The position numbers and the translations under genes are program-made. Source: an uncultured Persicitalea sp. (GTDB lineage Bacteria; Bacteroidota; Bacteroidia; Cytophagales; Spirosomataceae). Taken from it: a DNA stretch of 8,078 nt. The DNA lies in NCBI GenBank assembly GCA_950075905.1, contig CATMVR010000206.1, positions 1 through 8,078 of the forward strand, in the 5' to 3' direction. Positions 1 through 5,834 of this stretch are shown one piece after another; position 1 is the stretch's first letter; every line of letters begins with the position of its first letter. The notes beneath the pieces were generated by a model. It was not told where the DNA came from. It did no database searches and saw only the letters and a list, made by a program, of their open reading frames with translations.

Positions 1-420
1 TACCTTGGGTACACCGCCGAGACCCGTGGGGAGATTACGTTACCCGCCGAAAAGCTGGACAAAAAAACGGTGAAAAAGTATTTCAAAAAGCGAATTAAAA
101 AAGCCAAACAGGACATTGCGCAGGAAGACCGCAGCAAAGCGCACAAGTTTCGGAAGCGACTCAAAAACGTTCTGTACCTCTATAAGGCTCTACCCAAGAA
201 ACTAAGAAAATCAATCAAGCTGGATGCCGGCTACCTGGATACCTTGCAGGACAAAGCCGGCGACTGGCACGATACCTACGAGGCGGCGGCTTACATTGCA
301 GATACCACTTCTTCCCCAGAAGCCGCGGAAAGTCAGGCCCGACTCGAAACCAAAGAAAAGAAGCAGTTTGAAAAGCTGCTAGGGAAGGTAAAGCCGAAGC
401 GGCTGGCAGTGGGAGCGTAG
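1..420 (+). CDS. CHAD domain-containing protein, C-terminal part (5' end outside window)
   Basis: The reading frame is open from the first base to a TAG stop, giving 139 residues, so the gene begins upstream of the window. The GTG at 70 lies inside this open frame and is probably not the true start. The protein is very basic and helical. It has a stretch AHKFRKRLKNVLYLY that matches the CHAD helix pattern with a conserved His followed by Arg/Lys, then a later helix around GDWHDTYEAA like the closing CHAD helix. CHAD domains are alpha-helical, bind polyphosphate in studied members, and often accompany CYTH-type triphosphatases; no CYTH region is visible in this fragment. The gene converges on the RES toxin gene with a 24-bp gap and no obvious terminator. 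The assignment rests on motif resemblance only, so a generic basic helical protein remains possible. Confidence 0.65.
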   Translation, partial: YLGYTAETRGEITLPAEKLDKKTVKKYFKKRIKKAKQDIAQEDRSKAHKFRKRLKNVLYLYKALPKKLRKSIKLDAGYLDTLQDKAGDWHDTYEAAAYIADTTSSPEAAESQARLETKEKKQFEKLLGKVKPKRLAVGA

Positions 421-444
421 GGAGGCATCGTTGCCAGAGATTGG

Positions 445-906
445 TTACCGAAGCCTGGGGTCGTACGTAAATGCTTCGATGCGTAGCGTTTTGACTTGCT
501 GCATCAGTGGATGAAGGGCATCCAGCAGAATATTGCGCGACCAGGGCATAACCACAGACGGAACCGAGTAGGCAAGGGCGGTCCTATGGGCTAGGTACGG
601 ACGAAGGAAGCTTTGTACGGAAGGAGGCACAGGCTTATCCTGCCAACCATCTGGTAGTTCATTCTCTTCGATTTCCAGTATAGAATCGGGGATTTGCAGC
701 TCAACCAGAAGCAGGGGGGGCAGATCTTCGAGAGGGGTACCCTCTACATGCACCAGCGATTCGAGTAGTGCCAGTTCGGGCGTGGAGGCAGTGTACACCA
801 TCGGAACGCCAATCGGATTCCAACGGCCTCCGTAAAGCTGGGCACCCATGCCCGTCAGCAGGCTGTCGAGGTGCTGCCTTTTCTGGATCCGGTATACTGC
901 AGGCAT
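445..906 (-). CDS. RES domain toxin of a type II toxin-antitoxin pair (NAD+-degrading family)
   Basis: This 153-aa protein is a RES-domain toxin. Characterised relatives such as mycobacterial MbcT break down NAD+ and stop growth unless bound by their Xre/MbcA/ParS partner. Visible hallmarks are YRI at 5-7, the GGRWNPIG block at 26-33 (Arg28), VYTAS at 37-41, the Glu of ALLESLVHV (Glu49), and Ser117 in SVPSVV. Together these supply the Arg, Glu and Ser that name the family. The ATG at 906 was chosen because family members start just before the YRI motif. A TTG at 930 would add eight residues and overlap the antitoxin gene. The antitoxin stop and this ATG are one base apart (TGA-T-ATG), so the two are surely co-transcribed and probably translationally coupled. 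The segment 121-125 (PWSRN) departs from the acidic residue usually seen before the conserved Asn-Leu-Leu part, so activity is likely but not certain. Confidence 0.9.
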   Translation of the reverse strand: MPAVYRIQKRQHLDSLLTGMGAQLYGGRWNPIGVPMVYTASTPELALLESLVHVEGTPLEDLPPLLLVELQIPDSILEIEENELPDGWQDKPVPPSVQSFLRPYLAHRTALAYSVPSVVMPWSRNILLDALHPLMQQVKTLRIEAFTYDPRLR

Positions 907-907
907 A

Positions 908-1336
908 TCAGCTAAATACGCCGTATTCAAGACGACCTAACAGGGTATCTACCATTCCTAAACCCGTAGAAGTATCCAGCAGATCCAGCGGAGCGTGTCC
1001 ATCCAGAATCTGCAACGGGCGCCGGAGCCAGCGGTTGAACTTTCCTGCGTCTTCAAATACTTCAACGCCATGATCGGCCAATCGGTGCAGTAGCAGCAGG
1101 CGCTCTGAGGCAACGAGGCCCAGGTTTTCGTTTCCCTTTCGGCGGTGGTAGGTACGGAGTGAGAGGGTCAGGATTCTGGCCATTTCCTGATCGGTCAGTT
1201 CCAGGCGGTGCGCCAGATCGTGGGCTTTCTGCCCAGGGATGCCTTCCCGCGCCTGTTCAATCAGTCCGTAGGGACCCACCGAACCAACCGCTGGAAGCGA
1301 GGCGGCGCGCCGGACACTTTGTGATTCTGTTGACAT
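908..1336 (-). CDS. Xre/MbcA/ParS family antitoxin (DUF2384), partner of the RES toxin
   Basis: This 142-aa antitoxin should bind and neutralise the RES toxin encoded immediately downstream and repress the shared promoter. Residues about 36-70 form an Xre-like helix-turn-helix region (HDLAHRLELTDQEMARIL, then LSLRTYHRRK). Residues about 75-142 carry the DUF2384 toxin-binding domain, with SERLLLLHRLADHG, FNRWLRRP, APLDLLDTSTG and the typical ending LLGRLEYGVFS. The ATG at 1336 is the only ATG start in this frame. An upstream TTG at 1429 would add 31 residues, but its codons would run through the palindromic AT-rich promoter region, so it was rejected. The length fits the family. No Shine-Dalgarno sequence is seen, as is common in Bacteroidota. 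The order antitoxin then toxin, with a one-base gap, is the standard arrangement for this class. Confidence 0.9.
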   Translation of the reverse strand: MSTESQSVRRAASLPAVGSVGPYGLIEQAREGIPGQKAHDLAHRLELTDQEMARILTLSLRTYHRRKGNENLGLVASERLLLLHRLADHGVEVFEDAGKFNRWLRRPLQILDGHAPLDLLDTSTGLGMVDTLLGRLEYGVFS

Positions 1337-1348
1337 AGATTTGTGCAG

Positions 1349-1377
1349 TTTGGCATAAATATATATGTCATTTGGCA
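1349..1377 (-). promoter_or_regulatory. Candidate promoter/operator of the antitoxin-toxin operon
   Basis: Two TTTGGCA direct repeats (1349-1355 and 1371-1377) start 22 bp apart, about two helical turns. Between them lies a 20-bp quasi-palindrome (1351-1370) matching its own reverse complement at 16 of 20 positions. Read on the minus strand, TATATTTA (1356-1363) resembles the Bacteroidota -7 element TAnnTTTG, with a TTG about 20 bp upstream. Transcription from it would begin only a dozen or so bases before the ATG at 1336. Autorepression by the antitoxin, alone or with the toxin, is the norm for this family. The precise site is inferred. Confidence 0.45.
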
Positions 1378-1507
1378 CATTTGCAAGTTTGCCTTGGGCG
1401 TCGTGTTCAGCAGGAATGCTACGCACCAAGCATAAAAGGCCGTCCGGCAGACATACCTGTGCAACGGTCAGAAGTTGTAGTGTTGTTTACCTAGACTATC
1501 TTGATCT

Positions 1508-2422
1508 CTATCCTTCACCAAAATAATCACTGTCTATTTTCTTTACCTCATAGATCTGTTGCGTAGTGCAACCCAAATTATAATCAATCATGAGCTGAGC
1601 CAAATGCTCGCCATCTATCAATACGATTTTTGTCTCATTTTTTGGAGTATACTCAGATGCCTCCTTCGTGAAATTAGATGTGGTGATAAATATGCCTTTT
1701 TTGGCGCCCTGTCCGGCTAATGCTCCGACAAATTTGTGAAGTTCCGGGCGGCCAACAACATTTCCCGGTTTCCATCTTTTGGCTTGGATATAAATAATGT
1801 CAAGCCCCAACTTATCCTCTTTAATCGTTCCATCAATGCCTTCATCGCCACTTTTGCCAATGGCTTTTCCGGCATCTTTTATAGACCCTCCGTAGCCCAT
1901 TTTGACAAGTAGCTCAACTACTAGCCTTTCGAAGAAAGTGGGAGACAGCTCAACCACTTTATTCAACAACTCGGAAGCGAGAGATTTTCTGATGCGCTGG
2001 TAGGCTTTATCCAGATTTTCTTCGGGAGTCTGTTCATTAACTTCTACAACTGAGACTTCTTCCGTGTCGGAGTTATTGCGGCTTGAATTTTGAAATTCCA
2101 GGAAAGAAGGAAACTGCCTGAGGTACTTGTTGTCAATTTTTTCTGGATTCTTAGCCAGAGTTTGGAGTCCGGTTTCCGTAATGATAAAAGTAGCCCTTTT
2201 GGGAGAATCTAATAAGCCAGCCTTTTTCAAGTAGGTCTTTGCCCAGCCAACCCGGTTGTCAAAAATGGCCTGAGTCCCGCTGGTTAGAAGTTCTTTACGC
2301 TCTTCGTCAGTTACACCAAATCTGGTTGCTAAACTTTCAATGAGATCACGGTAACTATGCTCTTGCCGGTCAGAAAGTAGCTTCAACAGGGGAAGCATGA
2401 GCGATTGATAATCAGGAATCAT
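1508..2422 (-). CDS. mrr: Mrr type IV (methyl-dependent) restriction endonuclease
   Basis: This 304-aa protein matches the layout of E. coli Mrr as I remember it, including the length. Mrr cuts foreign DNA carrying methylated bases and can turn on its own chromosome when foreign methylation or stress is present. Residues about 5-95 form the N-terminal winged-helix-like Mrr_N recognition domain (MLPLLKLLSD, RVGWAKTYLKKAGLL, FIITETG). A polar linker follows at about 112-135. The catalytic Mrr_cat domain (about 155-285) has the PD-(D/E)xK-like pieces GDEGIDG (192-198, Asp193 and Asp197) and YIQAKRW (211-217, Gln213-x-Lys215), then VGRPELHKFVGALAGQ and GIFITTSNF. The gene is intact. It is clearly more AT-rich than the genes on either side, suggesting transfer. 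The antitoxin-toxin pair lies 171 bp downstream on the same strand. No clear promoter is visible; a hairpin repeat sits about 14 bp upstream of the ATG. Confidence 0.93.
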   Translation of the reverse strand: MIPDYQSLMLPLLKLLSDRQEHSYRDLIESLATRFGVTDEERKELLTSGTQAIFDNRVGWAKTYLKKAGLLDSPKRATFIITETGLQTLAKNPEKIDNKYLRQFPSFLEFQNSSRNNSDTEEVSVVEVNEQTPEENLDKAYQRIRKSLASELLNKVVELSPTFFERLVVELLVKMGYGGSIKDAGKAIGKSGDEGIDGTIKEDKLGLDIIYIQAKRWKPGNVVGRPELHKFVGALAGQGAKKGIFITTSNFTKEASEYTPKNETKIVLIDGEHLAQLMIDYNLGCTTQQIYEVKKIDSDYFGEG

Positions 2423-2435
2423 GGTGCTTTGTGTA

Positions 2436-2534
2436 TCGCCCCGCTGGGGCTTATTGGTTTAGAGAAGGTTATGAGCTACTGAGGTTTCGCCCCGCTGGGG
2501 CTACTAGTGATAGCTGCGGAGGGACGAAACCTCG
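2436..2534. repeat. Paired GCCCCGCTGGGGC hairpin repeat with enclosing inverted repeat
   Basis: An identical 16-bp sequence containing GCCCC-GCT-GGGGC occurs at 2436-2451 and again at 2487-2502, offset by 51 bp. Each copy can form a 5-bp GC stem with a 3-base loop. The second copy is also enclosed by a perfect 9-bp inverted repeat, GAGGTTTCG at 2481-2489 and CGAAACCTC at 2525-2533, giving a branched, cloverleaf-like fold. It fills most of the 141-bp gap between the stop of the DPP IV gene and the start of mrr, both on the minus strand. It could act as a transcription terminator for the peptidase gene, but no T-run follows the stems. It looks like a dispersed intergenic repeat (REP/RAYT-like), which is inference. 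Confidence 0.7.
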
Positions 2535-2563
2535 TATTAATTCAAGTACTAAAAGAAACTCCC

Positions 2564-4777
2564 TTACAAATTCTCCTCCACAAACTGCGTCATCTTCCTA
2601 TACAAATGCAGCCGCGTATTGCCCCCGCGCAGGCCATGCGCACGGTTGGGGTAATAGAACGTTTCAAAGTCTTTGTTTGCCTCTACCAGGGCATCCACAA
2701 ACTCCACCGAATTCTGAAAATGCACGTTGTCGTCGCCGGTACCGTGGATGATCAGAAACTTGCCTTTTAGCTTGTCGGCGTGCGTAATGGGTGAGTTATC
2801 GTCGTAGCCGGAGGGGTTGTCCTGCGGGCGTTTGAGGTAGCGCTCGGTGTAAATGGTGTCATAAAACCGCCACGACGTCACGGGGGCCACGGCAATACCG
2901 GCCTTGAAATACTCAGCGCCCACGGTCATGCAGAGCGAGGCCATGTAGCCGCCGTAGCTCCAACCCCAGATGCCGATGCGGTCCTTGTCCACGTAGGGCA
3001 GGGCCCCCAGGTACTTCGCTCCCTCGATCTGATCCTTTACTTCCAGCTTGCCAAGTTGCGCGTACGTTACCGTCCGGAACGCCTTGCCGCGGGCTCCGGT
3101 ACCCCGGTTGTCGATGGATACTACGATATAGCCCTTGTCGGCCAGCGTCTGATGCCAGAAGTAGTCGCGGCCACCCCAACTATCTACCACTGTCTGTGAG
3201 CCGGGACCGCCGTACACAAACATCAGCACGGGGTACTTTTTGGAGGCGTCAAAATTGGCGGGTTTCATCATCCAGCCGTTGAGCATCACGTTTTCTGAGG
3301 TGTTGAACTGAAAAAACTCCGGCTTTACAATTCGGTACTCGTTTAGGGTAGCAATAAGCTTCGCGTTGGTTTCGGGCGTACGCAGTACCTCGCCGGAGGG
3401 GGCCTTGCGCAGGGCTACCGTGGGTACCGCCGCCATCGAGCTGTTGTATTCTAGGTAGTACTGAAAATCCGGACTAAGCAGAATGCGGTTGATGCCCCGC
3501 TTGTTGGAAAGCCGTACGGGCGTAGGGGCCTTGTAGCGGCGGGTAATGCGGCGAGGCAGGTCAATGTCGAGGCTATAAAAGTGGCGTTCGAGCGGCGATA
3601 CCTCCGTGGAGGTAAAGTACAGGATTTTATTCGCTTCATCTACGCCCAGAAACTCAGAAACCTCCCAATCGCCGGAGGTAAGTTGCCTCACCAGGGTACC
3701 GTCCATTTCGTAGAGGTACAGATGCTTGTAGCCGCTGCGCTCGCTGGATAGGATAAACTGCGTGCCGTTGGCGAGGTATTTCAGGTCGTCGGCAAAATTG
3801 ATGTCCACGTAGGTATCGGCCTTTTCGGTCACGACTACATCCGCCAGCCCCGTGATGGCGTTGACGTGCAGCAGGTCGAGCTGGTTTTGCAGGCGGTTCA
3901 TGCGGCGCACCGACAGCACGTCGGGGTTTTGGGTCCACTCCATCCGTGGGATGTACATATCGGTTTCGGGGCCGATGTCCATGGGCCGGCTCTTGCGGGC
4001 GGCGAGGTCGTGCACCAGAATCTGCACCGTGGCGTTTTTCTCCCCGGCCTTGGGGTACTTAAAGTTGTAATCTACCGGGTAGAGCGGTCCCCATACCTGC
4101 ATATTGTAGACGGGCACGGCGCTTTCATCAAAGCGGTAGTAGGCAATACGCTTGCTATCGGGCGACCACGCAAAGGCCTTCGACATCGAAAATTCTTCCT
4201 CATAACCCCAATCGGCCCCGCCGTTGATAATTTCGTTGAACTTACCATCGGTGGTGATGGCGAGTTCCTCGCCCGTAGCCAGGTCGGTTACGAAGAGGTT
4301 GTTTTCGCGCACAAAGGCCACTTTGGTGCCATCGGGCGAAAAAGTAGCGTACTGCTGTTTGCCGTTTTTGGATAGCTTCGTCAGCGTTTTGGTATCCAGG
4401 TTATAGATGTAATTATCGGCTTTGGAGCTACGGCGATAAATGGGTTCCTCGTCGGTTACGAGCAGCAGCTTGCGTTCGTCAGCGCTTAGCTCGTAGCCTT
4501 CGATGTTGATCTTATCCGAAGTACCCTCTACGGATACCTGGCTCTGATCAAAGAGTGTTTCGACGGCCTCGCCCGTCGCGATGCTGTACTTGACCACTTT
4601 GCCCGGTTGCAGGGAGGTGTAGAAGCCACCCTCTTTCATCCAGTTGACGCCCGACACGGTCTCGGCGGTGAAGGTGTTGGATTTGGTCCCGAATATTTCT
4701 GCCAGCGTAATGGGCCGCTGCTGCTGGGCGTGTACGAAGGTTGTCAAGAGTACTAGTATGAAAGTTAATTGTTTCAC
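2564..4777 (-). CDS. Secreted dipeptidyl peptidase IV (S9B family serine peptidase)
   Basis: This 737-aa exported serine peptidase should release Xaa-Pro or Xaa-Ala dipeptides from peptide N-termini in the periplasm or at the cell surface. The N-terminus (KQLTFILVLLTTFVHAQQQ) is a classic signal peptide, with probable cleavage after HAQ or HA. The beta-propeller domain (about 60-475) contains DWGYEEEF (189-196), the DPP IV double-Glu motif that anchors the substrate amino terminus, and YPKAGEKN (241-248). The alpha/beta-hydrolase domain (about 510-737) has VYGGPGSQ (521-528, oxyanion Tyr522), GWSYGGY (605-611, Ser607), GTGDDNVHF (679-687, Asp683) and RAHG (712-715, His714). All triad residues are therefore present. 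The closest relative I can recall is Porphyromonas DPP IV, with co-linear motifs and similar length. I chose the GTG at 4777 because it opens directly on the signal peptide; the upstream TTG at 4852 would put 25 polar residues in front of it. The gene appears to be its own transcription unit. Confidence 0.93.
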   Translation of the reverse strand: MKQLTFILVLLTTFVHAQQQRPITLAEIFGTKSNTFTAETVSGVNWMKEGGFYTSLQPGKVVKYSIATGEAVETLFDQSQVSVEGTSDKINIEGYELSADERKLLLVTDEEPIYRRSSKADNYIYNLDTKTLTKLSKNGKQQYATFSPDGTKVAFVRENNLFVTDLATGEELAITTDGKFNEIINGGADWGYEEEFSMSKAFAWSPDSKRIAYYRFDESAVPVYNMQVWGPLYPVDYNFKYPKAGEKNATVQILVHDLAARKSRPMDIGPETDMYIPRMEWTQNPDVLSVRRMNRLQNQLDLLHVNAITGLADVVVTEKADTYVDINFADDLKYLANGTQFILSSERSGYKHLYLYEMDGTLVRQLTSGDWEVSEFLGVDEANKILYFTSTEVSPLERHFYSLDIDLPRRITRRYKAPTPVRLSNKRGINRILLSPDFQYYLEYNSSMAAVPTVALRKAPSGEVLRTPETNAKLIATLNEYRIVKPEFFQFNTSENVMLNGWMMKPANFDASKKYPVLMFVYGGPGSQTVVDSWGGRDYFWHQTLADKGYIVVSIDNRGTGARGKAFRTVTYAQLGKLEVKDQIEGAKYLGALPYVDKDRIGIWGWSYGGYMASLCMTVGAEYFKAGIAVAPVTSWRFYDTIYTERYLKRPQDNPSGYDDNSPITHADKLKGKFLIIHGTGDDNVHFQNSVEFVDALVEANKDFETFYYPNRAHGLRGGNTRLHLYRKMTQFVEENL

Positions 4778-4812
4778 TGTTTTAGTAGGTTGGTTGATGA
4801 GTTCTTTGGGGA

Positions 4813-4843
4813 CAAAATACGGCTTTTTCTGCTTTTGGAGAAA
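4813..4843 (-). promoter_or_regulatory. Weak promoter candidate for the DPP IV gene
   Basis: On the minus strand, TATTTTG (4813-4819) lies 20 bp after TTTC (4840-4843), loosely like the Bacteroidota TTTG / TAnnTTTG pair. It sits between the hairpin at 4859-4913 and the GTG start at 4777, where a promoter for the peptidase gene would be expected. The -7 element lacks one base of the consensus spacing, so this is a weak match. Confidence 0.25.
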
Positions 4844-4858
4844 CTGTGACAAAAGAAA

Positions 4859-4913
4859 ACCGCTAAGACGCGAAGGCGCAAAGAGATTCCTTGCGTCTTC
4901 GCGTCTTAGCGGT
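4859..4913 (-). terminator. Long hairpin repeat, probable terminator of the YcxB-like gene
   Basis: Arms at 4859-4881 and 4891-4913 pair over 23 bp with a single G-T wobble (4876/4896), around a 9-base loop. On the minus strand the stem is followed directly by TTTTCTTTTG, which suits rho-independent termination 41 bp after the stop of the gene ending at 4955. The plus-strand side is followed by an A-run, so it would not work as a classic terminator for plus-strand transcripts. The arms are built from short repeated pieces of the AAGACGCGAAGGCGC kind. They look like a dispersed palindromic element, of a type I recall from other Bacteroidota genomes but cannot check here. Confidence 0.7.
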
Positions 4914-4954
4914 AAAAACAGCCGATAGCGGAACGCCGCCCGGGTGCCGATAGC

Positions 4955-5503
4955 CTACTGAATCAGCTCCTTCTGCTTCAAAATCCGATCAAAAAGCTTC
5001 ATATCGTGCTCGGAATTGAATACGTTGTAGGGTAGGTAGATAAACTGCCCGCGCGAGAGTACCAGCACATAGGCGTCCTTGTCCTTATAGCCCTCCTTGA
5101 TCATGTCCCACTTCATCACGCCGCCTTCTTTCTGATTGATTTTCATCAAAATCTGCCGGGAGTCAATTTCGTAAATATACTTCTGAAACATGGGCTTGTA
5201 CTGTTCGAGCTGCGTAATGCCCGTAAACTGAATAACCCAGAACAAAAGGTACAGAATAACTCCAACCAGAATCGTGATGTAGATCCAGTAGTTGGGGTAG
5301 ATGCCCGTCAGGCTGATGATGGCGTTGATTACCAGCAAGGCTAGCGGAATCAGCGCCCATTTTAGCTGCGACTTGATGAAGTGCCGCATCGCCAGGCTGA
5401 TGTATTTCTTGGTGTCAAGCGCGTACCGTTTGGTACGGATAGCCGCCGGGTTAGCGGGTGCCTGGTACATCGGTTGGTGCTTGTTGGTTGGTATTTTGGC
5501 CAT
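4955..5503 (-). CDS. YcxB-like membrane protein of unknown function
   Basis: This 182-aa protein has a hydrophilic start (1-45), two adjacent membrane helices (about 47-66 and 72-94) joined by a short GIYPNY turn, and a cytoplasmic-looking C-terminal domain (about 108-180). The last part fits the YcxB-like pattern: a beta-rich stretch (YIYEIDSRQILMKI), then MKWDMIKEGYKDKDAYVLVLSR, then FIYLPYNVF and a closing amphipathic helix with FDRILKQ. The YcxB-like domain is widespread but has no firm function. The ATG at 5503 is the only sensible start, with a purine-rich AAGAGGAA directly before it. The gene is divergent from the BatA-domain gene across 331 bp and is followed by the strong hairpin at 4859-4913, so it is probably transcribed alone. 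The fold assignment rests on pattern resemblance. Confidence 0.7.
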   Translation of the reverse strand: MAKIPTNKHQPMYQAPANPAAIRTKRYALDTKKYISLAMRHFIKSQLKWALIPLALLVINAIISLTGIYPNYWIYITILVGVILYLLFWVIQFTGITQLEQYKPMFQKYIYEIDSRQILMKINQKEGGVMKWDMIKEGYKDKDAYVLVLSRGQFIYLPYNVFNSEHDMKLFDRILKQKELIQ

Positions 5504-5834
5504 TTCCTCTTACTTAAATTATAATTTTGACTTAGATTGCTTTTATAAGAATCGGAAGTACTGCCCGTGCAGCCCTTCCCGAAGGTGCTTTTCTAAAAAC
5601 GCCCACAAAGTTAGGAAAAAGCCCCCGACTTAGCAGAAACCGAAATGAAATAAAACAGGATACCGGATTTTGGCGTACTTTGGGATTTCAATAACCGTTG
5701 TTAGTTCAATATCAATTTTGAATGAGTGAATGATAGAATGATAGAATGGTGTTTGTACTCTATCATTCATTCATTCATTCATTCATTCATTCATTCATTC
5801 ATTCACTCATTCTATCATTCAAAATTAGAACCTC
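5504..5834. other. Divergent intergenic region without a convincing gene
   Basis: This 331-bp stretch must carry the promoters of the YcxB-like gene (leftward) and the BatA-domain gene (rightward). I see no convincing ORF, tRNA or small RNA. The first half is plain AT-leaning sequence with a small hairpin, CCTT at 5574-5577 pairing with AAGG at 5582-5585 and followed by CTTTT. The second half is dominated by the GAATGA/TCATTC palindrome and microsatellite listed separately. No full match to the TTTG / TAnnTTTG promoter pair was found. CAATTTTG at 5713-5720 is a five-of-six match to the -7 element but lacks a good upstream partner. Confidence 0.6.
5714..5826. repeat. (TCAT)10 microsatellite inside an imperfect palindrome
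   Basis: Ten perfect TCAT units run from 5763 to 5802 and are followed by the variant units TCAC, TCAT, TCTA and TCAT. The whole block is bounded by a perfect 12-bp inverted repeat, AATTTTGAATGA at 5714-5725 and TCATTCAAAATT at 5815-5826. The left arm (5714-5747) continues with GTGAATGA and TAGAATGA blocks that mirror the right arm imperfectly, so a transcript could fold into a long GAAUGA/UCAUUC hairpin with its loop near 5748-5762. The right edge is 8 bp before the GTG start at 5835. Tetranucleotide tracts of this length are prone to slippage. Confidence 0.92.

Noticed and set aside
731..745. 6-bp inverted repeat AGAGGG/CCCTCT around GTA inside the RES toxin gene
   Set aside because: It lies in conserved coding sequence and is short enough to arise by chance.
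1337..1429. N-terminal extension of the antitoxin from an upstream TTG
   Set aside because: The codons run through the palindromic AT-rich promoter region and the extra residues are unlike the family; the ATG at 1336 gives the normal length.
1430..1507. Possible small gene or terminator between the mrr stop and the antitoxin promoter
   Set aside because: No ORF with plausible coding character and no stable stem with a T-run was found.
3866..4375. 169-aa plus-strand ORF opposite the DPP IV gene, and other long antisense ORFs there and opposite the BatA gene
   Set aside because: The opposite strands encode proteins with clear motifs end to end; these ORFs are rich in valine, histidine and glycine as expected of antisense shadows and show no recognisable domain.
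4778..4852. N-terminal extension of the DPP IV protein from a TTG at 4852
   Set aside because: It would place 25 polar and charged residues before the signal peptide; the GTG at 4777 gives a normal secretion signal.
4921..4954. 9-bp direct repeat GCCGATAGC at 4921-4929 and 4946-4954
   Set aside because: Only 16 bp of GC-rich sequence separates the copies, with no mobile element between them. It may be a small duplication or chance, so it was not listed as a target-site duplication.
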